This document shows positions 1 to 8,518 of a stretch of DNA of 64,000 nt, one piece after another. The stretch is from Oscillospiraceae bacterium. Its GTDB lineage: Bacteria; Bacillota; Clostridia; Oscillospirales; Ruminococcaceae. A program made the translations under genes and the position numbers. The stretch's first letter is position 1. Each line of letters opens with the position of its first letter. The stretch spans positions 124,001-188,000 of the forward strand of contig JAJQFI010000008.1 of NCBI GenBank assembly GCA_021201235.1, read 5' to 3'. A model generated the notes under the pieces. It was not told where the DNA came from. It made no database searches and saw only the letters and a list, made by a program, of their open reading frames with translations.

Positions 1-1
1 C

Positions 2-1267
2 GCCGAGATTATCAATCAGGCGGTGGACTATATAAAGAGCGGAAGCAAGCAGTCGGTCGAAGAGCTGACAGACGAGATGAACCGGCTTTCGGAGAACCTT
101 GAGTTCGAGAAGGCTGCGGTCATCCGAGACCGCATCGCCGCTATCAATCGTTCTGCCGACACGCAGAAGATTTTCGAGGAGAACATGCCCGACACGGACA
201 TCTTCGCCCTCGCAAAGAACGGCGGCATCACCTGCATTTCTGTGCTCAACTATCGCATGGGGCGGCTCTATGACAAGCAGGATTTCATCCTGGGCGAGAC
301 CACAGATGATATCTCCACCCGTGAAGAGTTTCTGATTCAGTATTACGACCGAGCCGTGAAGATTCCCCGCGAGATTTATATCGACGAGGAGTTAAGAGAG
401 ACCGACAACATAAGGCGATTTCTCGCCGAGAAGTCGGGGCACGCAGTCAGCATTGCGAACCCGAAGCGCGGCGAGATGAAGGGACTCCTCGACCTTGCCG
501 AAAAGAATGCCGTCGAACAGCTTTCCGTGAGAATCGGAAGAACCGGCAAAGAAGTTGCTGTGCTCGAAGAATTGGGCGAGCTCTTGGGGCTCACGAAAAC
601 GCCGAACTATATCGAATGCTACGACATCTCGAACTTAGGCTCGACCGACATGGTTGCCGGAATGGTCGTCATGGACAAGTGCCGGTTCGCGAAGAAATAT
701 TACAAGAAATTCAACATAAAGACCGTCGTGGAGCAGAACGACTACGCCAGCATGCGCGAGGTTATCTCCCGAAGGCTTGAGAACTATCTCGACCCGGAGT
801 GCAGAGATGAGGGCTTCAAGAGGCTTCCCGACGTCATATTCCTTGACGGCGGAAAGGGGCACGTTTCGGCGGTTCTGCCTCTACTTGAAGAGTATCATGT
901 CGACATCCCACTCTTCGGACTCGTCAAGGACAACAAGCACCACACCCGTGCCGTCGTCACCGCCGACGGGAGCGAAATCCAGATTTCAAAATCACGCTCT
1001 GTATTCGCACTCCTGACGAAGCTTCAGGACGAGGTGCACAGATATACAATCACATTCCAGAAGCAGAAGCGCTCGACCCACACCCACGAAACCGAGCTCA
1101 CGAAAATTTACGGCATCGGCGAGAAGAAAGCGCAGGCATTACTTAACGAATTCAAAACCAAGCAACAGCTCAAGTCGGCGACAATCGAAGACATCGCCGC
1201 AGTAATGAAAATCAGCCCCGAAAAGGCGCAGGAAGTCAAGGAGAAGTTTATCGACCAGTTACAATAA
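2..1267 (+). CDS. uvrC: Excinuclease ABC subunit C, 5'-truncated by window edge
   Basis: Open frame from the window edge; UVR motif (EELTDEMNRLSENLEFEKAAVIRDRI), UvrC endonuclease region (YIECYDISNLGSTDMVAGMVV, PDVIFLDGGKGHVSAV) and C-terminal HhH (LTKIYGIGEKKAQALL). Confidence 0.94.
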   Translation, partial: AEIINQAVDYIKSGSKQSVEELTDEMNRLSENLEFEKAAVIRDRIAAINRSADTQKIFEENMPDTDIFALAKNGGITCISVLNYRMGRLYDKQDFILGETTDDISTREEFLIQYYDRAVKIPREIYIDEELRETDNIRRFLAEKSGHAVSIANPKRGEMKGLLDLAEKNAVEQLSVRIGRTGKEVAVLEELGELLGLTKTPNYIECYDISNLGSTDMVAGMVVMDKCRFAKKYYKKFNIKTVVEQNDYASMREVISRRLENYLDPECRDEGFKRLPDVIFLDGGKGHVSAVLPLLEEYHVDIPLFGLVKDNKHHTRAVVTADGSEIQISKSRSVFALLTKLQDEVHRYTITFQKQKRSTHTHETELTKIYGIGEKKAQALLNEFKTKQQLKSATIEDIAAVMKISPEKAQEVKEKFIDQLQ

Positions 1268-1292
1268 AGTTATACTACAGAAAGGATTCAAA

Positions 1293-1973
1293 ATGCAAAA
1301 AAAGATACCCGAATACTCAGGCGTTTTAAGAAGTCATACACTCAGCGTGCCGGATGCAATTTACCAGAGTTTGGGAATAGTGATATTCGGCAAGCGAATC
1401 AAGTCGCTTGTCTTCTCGACGGACGTTGCAATCATCAACAATATCAATGCGGACGCCGTCCTCGCGGTTTATCCGTTCACCCCACAGCCGGTTATCTCTC
1501 AGGCGATAATAGAAGTCTCTAACGTTCCGGTGTTTGTCGGCGTCGGAGGCGGAGTTACCGGCGGCGAGCGCTCCGTTCGGCTTGCCGAGACCGCCGAGAA
1601 TCAGGGAGCCTTTGCGGTCGTAGTGAATGCACCGATTGACCCGCAGATTATCACTCAGATTAAGACGAAGATAGATATTCCCGTCGTCGCGACCATCGTC
1701 TCCGAAAAGCAGGACATCGACCGGCGTATTCAGGCGGGTGCCGATATCCTCAATGTTGCGGCATCGACGAAGACCCCGGAACTTGTTAGAATGATTCGGG
1801 AGAAATACCCCGACTTCCCGATTATCGCAACCGGTGGTCCGACGGATGAATCAATCTCCAAAACCATCGCGGCGGGAGCGAACGCAATCACCTATACTCC
1901 TCCGTCGAGCGGCGAGGTCTTTGCGGAATCCATGAGGAAATACCGCGAAAGATATAACACAGGAAACCAATAA
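1293..1973 (+). CDS. Conserved TIM-barrel-like protein of unknown function
   Basis: ORF with RBS; glycine-rich VFVGVGGGVTGG and IIATGGPTDESISKTIAAGANAITYTPPS typical of phosphate-binding TIM barrels. Confidence 0.55.
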   Translation: MQKKIPEYSGVLRSHTLSVPDAIYQSLGIVIFGKRIKSLVFSTDVAIINNINADAVLAVYPFTPQPVISQAIIEVSNVPVFVGVGGGVTGGERSVRLAETAENQGAFAVVVNAPIDPQIITQIKTKIDIPVVATIVSEKQDIDRRIQAGADILNVAASTKTPELVRMIREKYPDFPIIATGGPTDESISKTIAAGANAITYTPPSSGEVFAESMRKYRERYNTGNQ

Positions 1974-1998
1974 GTAATACAGAAAGGCGGCTCCCAGT

Positions 1999-2571
1999 AT
2001 GAGAGTTATTACCGGCAGTCTGCGAGGAAGAAAGCTCAAAGCCCTCGAGGGCGAAGAGACAAGACCGACAACCGACAAAACAAAAGAAACCATCTTTTCG
2101 ATAATACAGTTTGACATCCCCTATACGAGGGTTCTTGACCTCTATGCGGGAAGCGGACAGCTCGGCATCGAGGCGCTCAGTAGGGGCGCAAACAGCGCTG
2201 TATTCGTCGAGAAGGCGAGAGACGCAGTCGGAATCATCAAAGAGAACGTGAAAGCGTGCAATCTCGGTGACCAATCGAAGATTATCAACACCGACGCAAT
2301 TAACTACCTCAAGATGGCGGCGAGCGGGCACGAGAAATTCGACATAATCCTGATGGACCCGCCGTATGAGGAGGGCTTGACGGAAAAGTCGCTCGAGCTC
2401 TGCGAGGCTGTCATGAGCGAAAAGTGCATAGTCGTCTGCGAGCACGAGGCGAGGCTCGTCCTCCCCGAAAAATTTGCGGGCTTGAAGCTCAGGAAGCGGT
2501 ACAGCTGTGGCAAGAAAACTGCTCTCAGCGTATTCATAAAGGACAATGAGGAAGGTGAGGACATTGAGTGA
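1999..2571 (+). CDS. rsmD: 16S rRNA (guanine(966)-N(2))-methyltransferase RsmD
   Basis: [13 protein letters not shown] start, [23 protein letters not shown] motif, [12 protein letters not shown] catalytic motif. Confidence 0.92.
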   Translation: MRVITGSLRGRKLKALEGEETRPTTDKTKETIFSIIQFDIPYTRVLDLYAGSGQLGIEALSRGANSAVFVEKARDAVGIIKENVKACNLGDQSKIINTDAINYLKMAASGHEKFDIILMDPPYEEGLTEKSLELCEAVMSEKCIVVCEHEARLVLPEKFAGLKLRKRYSCGKKTALSVFIKDNEEGEDIE

Positions 2572-3112
2572 ACTTGGTAAACCAAGAATTGCGGTCAGCA
2601 ATCAGCGCATTGCTGTTTGTCCGGGAAGCTTCGACCCGGTTACGCTTGGACACGTCGATATTATCCAGCGTGCTTCGGCGATATTCGACAAGGTTATCGT
2701 CCTCGTCTCGATCAACCCGACCAAGGAGCCGATGTTTTCGTCGGAGGAACGGGTCGAGATGATAAAAACCGTCACGAAAAACCTCCCCAACGTCGAGGTC
2801 GAGGCGTCGGAGGGACTGCTTGCGGACTTTGTGAAGAGCAAAGGCGCTACGGCTATCGTCAAGGGGCTACGGGCTGTTTCCGACTTTGAATATGAGTTCC
2901 AGATGGCGCTCGCCAACAAGAAGCTCTGTCCCGAGGCGGAGACGATTTTCCTCGTAACCCGCTCGGAAAACATGTACTTAAGCTCAAGCGTAGTAAAACA
3001 GATTGCCTACTTCGGTGGGGACATCAGTGACTTCGTGCCGGCTGAAATAAAGGAAAGAATTGCCGCCAGACTCACGGGTCTTGGGTTGGAAACAATAAAT
3101 GCGAAGGAGTAG
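2564..3112 (+). CDS. coaD: Pantetheine-phosphate adenylyltransferase; likely TTG start overlapping rsmD
   Basis: [57 protein letters not shown]. Track start is ATG 2546; TTG 2564 has a better-spaced RBS. Confidence 0.93.
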   Translation: MSELGKPRIAVSNQRIAVCPGSFDPVTLGHVDIIQRASAIFDKVIVLVSINPTKEPMFSSEERVEMIKTVTKNLPNVEVEASEGLLADFVKSKGATAIVKGLRAVSDFEYEFQMALANKKLCPEAETIFLVTRSENMYLSSSVVKQIAYFGGDISDFVPAEIKERIAARLTGLGLETINAKE

Positions 3113-3118
3113 AAACTA

Positions 3119-3601
3119 ATGACTATTGATGAAATCTTAGAGATGATGGACGAGGTGCTCGACAAGGCGGTAACAGTCCCCTTCTCGAACAAGAAGAGCA
3201 TGGTTGACACCGACCAGCTTCGTGACTGCATCGACAACATCCGCTACAACCTCCCGACCGAAATCAGGAAGGCAAAAGAGATGGTCGCCGACCGTTCAAG
3301 CATCATTCAGGATGCCAACGAAAAGGCGGAGGAAATTATCAAGGACGCCGAGGAGAAGGCAAAGAAGATCGTCTCGGAGGAAGAGATTGTCAAGCAGGCA
3401 AAAGCCGCCGCTCAGGACCTGACCGCTCAGTCGCACGCAATGGACCTCTCAATAAAGAAGGCTATGGTCGAGAAGCTTGACAATATCCTTGGCGAGACCG
3501 AAAAGTCCTTGAACAAGTCCCTTAACGAAATCAAGACCATGCGCGAGACCATCAAAAACGCCGGCAAACAGGTCGAAGCGGAAGAGGCTCAACAGCAGTA
3601 A
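3119..3601 (+). CDS. Coiled-coil protein, V-ATPase subunit H/DivIVA-like (often annotated 'ATPase')
   Basis: Start immediately after coaD with RBS; charged helical repeats ANEKAEEIIKDAEEKAKKIVSEEE. Confidence 0.5.
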   Translation: MTIDEILEMMDEVLDKAVTVPFSNKKSMVDTDQLRDCIDNIRYNLPTEIRKAKEMVADRSSIIQDANEKAEEIIKDAEEKAKKIVSEEEIVKQAKAAAQDLTAQSHAMDLSIKKAMVEKLDNILGETEKSLNKSLNEIKTMRETIKNAGKQVEAEEAQQQ

Positions 3602-3709
3602 ATTTTTGATTACCCGGGCACTCAAAAACGATTGCGGGAATTTGTCCGCCACATGTGGACAGTTGCACTCCCAAGAAAGAATTTTTTTGAGTTTTCGGGT
3701 AAAAATCTG

Positions 3710-3738
3710 TTGACTATGGTCGCGCAAAATAATATAAT
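3710..3738 (+). promoter_or_regulatory. Promoter of aspartate kinase gene
   Basis: TTGACT-N17-TATAAT read directly. Confidence 0.8.
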
Positions 3739-3810
3739 GTTATGAGCCGTTTTATGCAAGGGCTTTGTTTCTTTGCGCCGGCATTCAATGACAGTAAGGG
3801 AGATTTCAGT

Positions 3811-5136
3811 GTGTCAACAAAAGTAGTCAAGTTCGGCGGAAGCTCATTAGCCGACGCCAACCAGTTTATAAAGGTAGCAAACATCATTAAGGCGGACCCG
3901 GCAAGAAAATATGTCGTCCCCTCCGCTCCCGGCAAGAGGAATCCGAAGGACACGAAGGTCACCGACATGCTCTATGCCTGCTATGACATGGCGACAAGAG
4001 GCGGCGACTTCGAGGGTATGTTCTCGGCTATCAAGAGCCGCTATAATGATATAATCGAGGGCTTGGGGCTCGATATGAGCCTAGATGATGAGTTCGAGAC
4101 CATCGAGCGTGGCTTCAAGGCAAGAGCCGGACGGGATTATGCCGCTTCAAGAGGAGAATATCTGAACGGCAAAATTCTGGCGAAGTACCTGGGTTTTGCG
4201 TTCGTCGATGCGGCGGATGTCATCTTCTTCGCAAACGATTCGAAATTAAAGCTTGAAGAGGCCTGCCATGCGGTCAAGGAAAGACTCGACGAAGTCGGAA
4301 ATGCCGTTATCCCCGGATTTTACGGCTCGATGCCGAACGACACCATCAAGACTTTTTCAAGAGGCGGCTCGGACATAACCGGCTCTATCGTTGCGGCGGC
4401 TATGGGTGTCGATTTGTATGAAAACTGGACGGACGTATCGGGCTTCCTCGTTTGTGACCCGAGAATCGTCCCCGACCCGGTTCCGATTAAAACCATCACC
4501 TATCAAGAGCTCCGCGAGCTTTCCTACATGGGTGCCGGAGTTCTGCATGAGGATGCTATTTTCCCCGTACGCAAGTCCTGCATTCCGATTAATATAAAGA
4601 ACACCAACAAGCCCGACGATCCGGGCACCATGATTGTCGAGAACGACGGCGGAGATTCGAGCGAATACGTCATCACCGGTATCGCCGGTCACTGCGGCTT
4701 CGTAACCGTCACCATTGAAAAGGACATGATGAACTCGGAACTCGGTTTCGGGCGCAAGGTTCTTGAAGTTTTCGAGAACTATGGCATTTCGTTCGAGCAT
4801 ATGCCTTCCGGAATCGACACGATGAGCATCGTCGTCCACAAGAGCGAGTACGAAGAAAAGGAAGAGCAGATAATCCGTGCTCTTGAAAGAAGCGTCCATC
4901 CGGACAGAATCGACGTCGACAGAGATGTGGCACTTGTAGCTGTCGTTGGACGTGGTATGAGAAAACAGCGCGGTACTGCGGCGAGAATCTTTGCGGCTCT
5001 GGCTCACGCCAAGGTCAACGTCAAGATGATAGATCAGGGCTCGAGCGAGCTTAACATCATCGTCGGAATCTCGAACGAGGACTTCGAGACCTCCATCAAG
5101 TCTATCTACGATATTTTCGTAACCGAAAGGCTTTAA
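3811..5136 (+). CDS. lysC: Aspartate kinase, GTG start proposed
   Basis: VVKFGGSSLADANQFIKVANII; SRGGSDITGSIVAAAM; two C-terminal ACT segments. Track start 3742 lies too close to the -10 (3733-3738). Confidence 0.92.
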   Translation: MSTKVVKFGGSSLADANQFIKVANIIKADPARKYVVPSAPGKRNPKDTKVTDMLYACYDMATRGGDFEGMFSAIKSRYNDIIEGLGLDMSLDDEFETIERGFKARAGRDYAASRGEYLNGKILAKYLGFAFVDAADVIFFANDSKLKLEEACHAVKERLDEVGNAVIPGFYGSMPNDTIKTFSRGGSDITGSIVAAAMGVDLYENWTDVSGFLVCDPRIVPDPVPIKTITYQELRELSYMGAGVLHEDAIFPVRKSCIPINIKNTNKPDDPGTMIVENDGGDSSEYVITGIAGHCGFVTVTIEKDMMNSELGFGRKVLEVFENYGISFEHMPSGIDTMSIVVHKSEYEEKEEQIIRALERSVHPDRIDVDRDVALVAVVGRGMRKQRGTAARIFAALAHAKVNVKMIDQGSSELNIIVGISNEDFETSIKSIYDIFVTERL

Positions 5137-5215
5137 GCATAACCGAAAGAAGGCGAATGCAACGAAAACCAAGTTAAATCGAATAACGGCAGTTTTCGCC
5201 GCCTGCCTGATTATA

Positions 5216-6220
5216 ATGTCGCTTTTTTGTAGCTGTTCGAAGGTCAAGGAGAATACCGAGCTGACGACGGAGGATGTGTCCGAAGAGGTGACGACGGTCG
5301 CCGACCCAGAGGACACCGTCCCGATTTCGGGAGCGCCGCACGACGGAAGCTTCTACGGAAGCTTTCTTACGATGGTTCTTCAATACGAAGGTGCCGACAG
5401 CTACCCGAAGGCATATGTCATGCACTCCTATTCCGAAATTGAGGAATATTACTACGCGACCGAAAAGAGCTATTCCTTCGGTGCCCGGTTCACGATTACG
5501 ATGGCTTCGTTCACCGACGACTTTTTCGAGGACAATGATGTTATGATTGTTGTGATAAGCGAGCCGTCGGTATATGTCAGTCATTCGGTTGACGGGATGG
5601 AGCTTTTCGAGGACGGCTCGTTTGTGATAAGCATCACACGGCACATTCCCGAGAACGCACCCACAAGCGACGGGACGATATATCACCTTGTATTCACCGC
5701 TCCAAAGGGTGGATTCGACGATATCGACACCGACAACGTGGCGCTTGAAATAACCGAGCTCATCGACGACGACAGCATTGGAGCCTACGACTCGGAAAGA
5801 TTCACCTATGTTTATCCCGAGTACTGGGCTTTCACCTTCAAGACTCCGGCTCTCGTCGAAGACGTCACGACACACGTCGACACTCTCGAGACCTATGAGG
5901 AAATGCTCGGCTTTTACGAGACCTACAAGGGCGATTTCGACCTTGACACGCTGTTTGTGAAGTACTTCGGCGCTGTTTTCGACAGGGAAATGTTCGAGGA
6001 GTATGTGCTTCTCGTCATGGTTCTCCCCTATGACAAGACGCTTGCAAAGCCGGAGGTCACCGATCTGTTCATCTATAACTACCAGATTTTCGTCACCATC
6101 GACAACCTGAGCTACGGCTTCGACGAGGAAAACGAGCAATGGTATCTTCTGGCGGTCGCAGTCGACAGGAGCAGTCTTGAGAACGTGAATCTGGATGCGA
6201 TTAATATCGGGGCGGATTAG
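5216..6220 (+). CDS. Putative lipoprotein of unknown function (start uncertain)
   Basis: Long ORF with hydrophobic signal and lipobox-like LFCSC; the in-frame hydrophobic region extends upstream of 5216 without an ATG/GTG/TTG. Confidence 0.5.
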   Translation: MSLFCSCSKVKENTELTTEDVSEEVTTVADPEDTVPISGAPHDGSFYGSFLTMVLQYEGADSYPKAYVMHSYSEIEEYYYATEKSYSFGARFTITMASFTDDFFEDNDVMIVVISEPSVYVSHSVDGMELFEDGSFVISITRHIPENAPTSDGTIYHLVFTAPKGGFDDIDTDNVALEITELIDDDSIGAYDSERFTYVYPEYWAFTFKTPALVEDVTTHVDTLETYEEMLGFYETYKGDFDLDTLFVKYFGAVFDREMFEEYVLLVMVLPYDKTLAKPEVTDLFIYNYQIFVTIDNLSYGFDEENEQWYLLAVAVDRSSLENVNLDAINIGAD

Positions 6221-6279
6221 CGCGCTTCGCGCACCCCTCAGTCGCCTTCGGCGCCAGTTCCCCTTGGCAAGGGAGCCAT
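6221..6279. repeat. REP-like dispersed palindromic element, copy 1
   Basis: ACCCCTCAGTCGCCTTCGGCGCCAGTTCCCCTTGGCAAGGGAGCC; related copies near 23866, 27357 and 42855. Confidence 0.75.
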
Positions 6280-6317
6280 AACTGCCTCTAAACATCCCAA
6301 TAATCTCAAAAAAGTAC

Positions 6318-6346
6318 TTGCATTTTATGTGGCGTTGTGCTATAAT
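6318..6346 (+). promoter_or_regulatory. Promoter of rpmE
   Basis: TTGCAT-N17-TATAAT. Confidence 0.75.
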
Positions 6347-6352
6347 ATCTAC

Positions 6353-6457
6353 CGTGAAAAACTGCGTTGCGGTTTATAATGTCAATTCCATAGTACTACT
6401 GTCTGAACTTAGGAAGATGGGCTACTATGTTTATAAGTTCAGAAAGGAGGAAATCTC
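6353..6457 (+). ncRNA. rpmE 5' leader with candidate pseudoknot next to the RBS (ribosomal protein L31 leader candidate)
   Basis: Hairpin AAACTGC-gtt-GCGGTTT, then interleaved repeats CATAGTA(6389)/TACTATG(6423) and CTGAACTTA(6403)/TAAGTTCAG(6434), followed at once by AAAGGAGG. Confidence 0.5.
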
Positions 6458-6673
6458 ATGGCTAAGGAAGGAATTCATCCCGATTATCAGCAGACAACCA
6501 TCACATGTGCCTGCGGAAACGTAATCCATACCGGTTCCACCAAGAAGGACATCAAGGTTGAAATTTGCTCAAAGTGCCATCCGTTCTTCACCGGCAAGCA
6601 GAAGCTTGTAGATACCGGCGGACGTGTTGATCGCTTCAACAAGCGTTATGGTCTTAACAAGGACAACAAGTAA
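6458..6673 (+). CDS. rpmE: 50S ribosomal protein L31 (zinc-binding C+ type)
   Basis: [60 protein letters not shown]. Confidence 0.97.
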   Translation: MAKEGIHPDYQQTTITCACGNVIHTGSTKKDIKVEICSKCHPFFTGKQKLVDTGGRVDRFNKRYGLNKDNK

Positions 6674-6696
6674 TTTCGTTTGAAGATGCACGATTA

Positions 6697-6726
6697 GCGG
6701 CAGCCGTTTGCGGTTTGCCGCTTTGT
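6697..6726 (+). terminator. rpmE terminator
   Basis: GCGGCA...TGCCGC stem followed by T-rich sequence. Confidence 0.6.
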
Positions 6727-6742
6727 TCATTTCAAAGTCAGG

Positions 6743-7372
6743 GTGATTTATGTGAGCTATAAAACGATTCGTAAACCTGCCACGGACAGCATAACCATCG
6801 AAAAATCCGAATTTATAGGCGCCATATCCCCTGTCAGGAAGGATGAAGAGGCGGTCGCATTTATTGAGAAAATTCGCTCGGAGAATCGCAAAGCCCGGCA
6901 CAACTGCTATGCTTATGTTCTCAGAGACGGCTTTATCACGAGGTATTCCGACGACGGCGAGCCTCAGGGAACTGCTGGATTGCCGATTTTGGATGTCATC
7001 CAGAAAACTGGGCTCACAGACGTTGTGATAGTAGTCACCAGATACTTTGGTGGGATTCTCCTCGGCAAGGGCGGACTGACACGGGCTTACTCCAATGCGG
7101 CTTCGCTGGCGGTCGGGGCTTCCGAAATCGTCGAGATGCTTTCCGGGTACTATCTCACGATTGAAAGCGACTATTCGTGGTACGAAAGAATCATCCGGTG
7201 CTTGGGAGAACAGGGCGGAAGAGTCGACGAGACAGAATTTGCGGAGAACGTGAAGATTACCGCCGCTATCAAGGCGGAGGCTTGCGACAGGCTGTCGGAA
7301 GCGCTCGTTGACATCACAAACGGCAATGTGAACATTGTTAAATCTGACGAAACCACGATTGATTTTTCCTGA
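6743..7372 (+). CDS. YigZ/IMPACT family protein
   Basis: KSEFIGAISPV, RKARHNCYAYVLRDG, RYSDDGEPQGTAGLPIL, VVTRYFGGILLGKGGLTRAYSNAA. Confidence 0.88.
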   Translation: MIYVSYKTIRKPATDSITIEKSEFIGAISPVRKDEEAVAFIEKIRSENRKARHNCYAYVLRDGFITRYSDDGEPQGTAGLPILDVIQKTGLTDVVIVVTRYFGGILLGKGGLTRAYSNAASLAVGASEIVEMLSGYYLTIESDYSWYERIIRCLGEQGGRVDETEFAENVKITAAIKAEACDRLSEALVDITNGNVNIVKSDETTIDFS

Positions 7373-7386
7373 TAATTTGTAATATC

Positions 7387-7440
7387 TCACGAATTTTCAC
7401 TTTTGTTCGGAACAAATGAAGGAGATTCGTGATTTTATTT
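7387..7440 (+). terminator. Intrinsic terminator downstream of YigZ-family gene
   Basis: TCACGAAT...ATTCGTGA stem with inner TTTGTTC/GAACAAA stem, followed by TTTTATTT. Confidence 0.55.
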
Positions 7441-7479
7441 GTATAAGTATATAGAGAATCTATCGAAGGAGGGATATGT

Positions 7480-8478
7480 GTGAGCGATGCTCGTATTTAT
7501 ACCGAAATGATTGAGGAGAAAGCTCTCTGCGAATTTGCTTCGAAATCCAAGGATTCGAAGGGCAGACAGGTATATCTTCAGCCCGACCCGCTTCGGACAT
7601 GCTACCAGAGGGACAGAGACAGGATTATTCACTGCAACGCCTTCTCGAGGCTCAAGCAGAAGACGCAAGTATTTCTGAATCCGACCGGCGACCACTACAG
7701 AACCAGGCTCACGCACACCCTCGAAGTGAGTCAGATTGCGAGGACGATTGCCCGGGCTATGAGGCTCAATGAAGACCTGACCGAGGCGATTGCTCTCGGG
7801 CACGACCTCGGGCACACGCCCTTCGGGCATGCCGGCGAGGCTGTTCTCAATGAGCTCTCCCCCAAGGGCTTCAAGCATTATCAGCAGAGCCTCAGAGTGG
7901 TTGATGTTCTTGAAAAAGACGGCAAAGGGCTGAACCTTACATATGAAGTGCGGGACGGAATTCTGAAGCACACAAATGAGATTGCCGAAACCCGCGAGGG
8001 CTATGTCGTGCGCTTGGCGGACGTCATCGCCTATATCAATCACGATATCGAGGACGCCATCAGAGCCGGAGTTCTTCGGAACGAAGACCTGCCGCAGGAA
8101 GCGGTCGAAGTCCTTGGCGACACGAAGTCAAAGAGAATCACGACGCTTGTGTCGAATCTTGTCAAGAACGGCGCCGAGAACATCCACTTTGACGAGAATG
8201 TTGGGAACGCCGAAAACATTCTCCACAAGTTCATGTATGAGCAGGTCTACACGAATTCCCTCTGCAAGTCGGAGGAGAAGAAAGCCCGGGTTATGCTCGA
8301 GAAGCTTTATAAATACTTCCTTGAGGACCCGAAGCGGCTTCCGCCGGACTATATCGCTCTTGCGGACAGGTTCGATGCCGACACTGCGGTCTGCGACTAT
8401 ATCGCCGGAATGACCGACAAGTTCTGCATCAACCTCTTCATGGACCTATACGTCCCAAAGAGCTGGAGCGTTTGCTAA
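7480..8478 (+). CDS. dgt: Deoxyguanosinetriphosphate triphosphohydrolase-like HD protein
   Basis: FQRDRDRIIHCNAFSRLKQKTQVF-like region; RTRLTHTLEVSQIARTIAR; GHDLGHTPFGHAGE. Confidence 0.9.
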   Translation: MSDARIYTEMIEEKALCEFASKSKDSKGRQVYLQPDPLRTCYQRDRDRIIHCNAFSRLKQKTQVFLNPTGDHYRTRLTHTLEVSQIARTIARAMRLNEDLTEAIALGHDLGHTPFGHAGEAVLNELSPKGFKHYQQSLRVVDVLEKDGKGLNLTYEVRDGILKHTNEIAETREGYVVRLADVIAYINHDIEDAIRAGVLRNEDLPQEAVEVLGDTKSKRITTLVSNLVKNGAENIHFDENVGNAENILHKFMYEQVYTNSLCKSEEKKARVMLEKLYKYFLEDPKRLPPDYIALADRFDADTAVCDYIAGMTDKFCINLFMDLYVPKSWSVC

Positions 8479-8518
8479 TATAATTTTAGTCCTATAGCTA
8501 TGCGAAGGAGGGAGAATA

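Noticed and set aside
3742-3810. N-terminal extension of aspartate kinase given in the ORF track
   Set aside because: Begins 4 nt after the -10 TATAAT; homologous protein starts near VVKFGGSS and GTG 3811 has an RBS
5174-6295. 373-aa minus-strand ORF opposite the lipoprotein gene
   Set aside because: Plus-strand frame has signal/lipobox and RBS context; minus-strand product looks like shadow translation
6318-6524. 68-aa ORF overlapping rpmE
   Set aside because: Lies in the leader/promoter region and out of frame with L31
7405-7420. Possible LexA/DinR box (TTGTTCGGAACAA)
   Set aside because: Spacing does not fit GAAC-N4-GTTC; better explained as inner stem of a terminator
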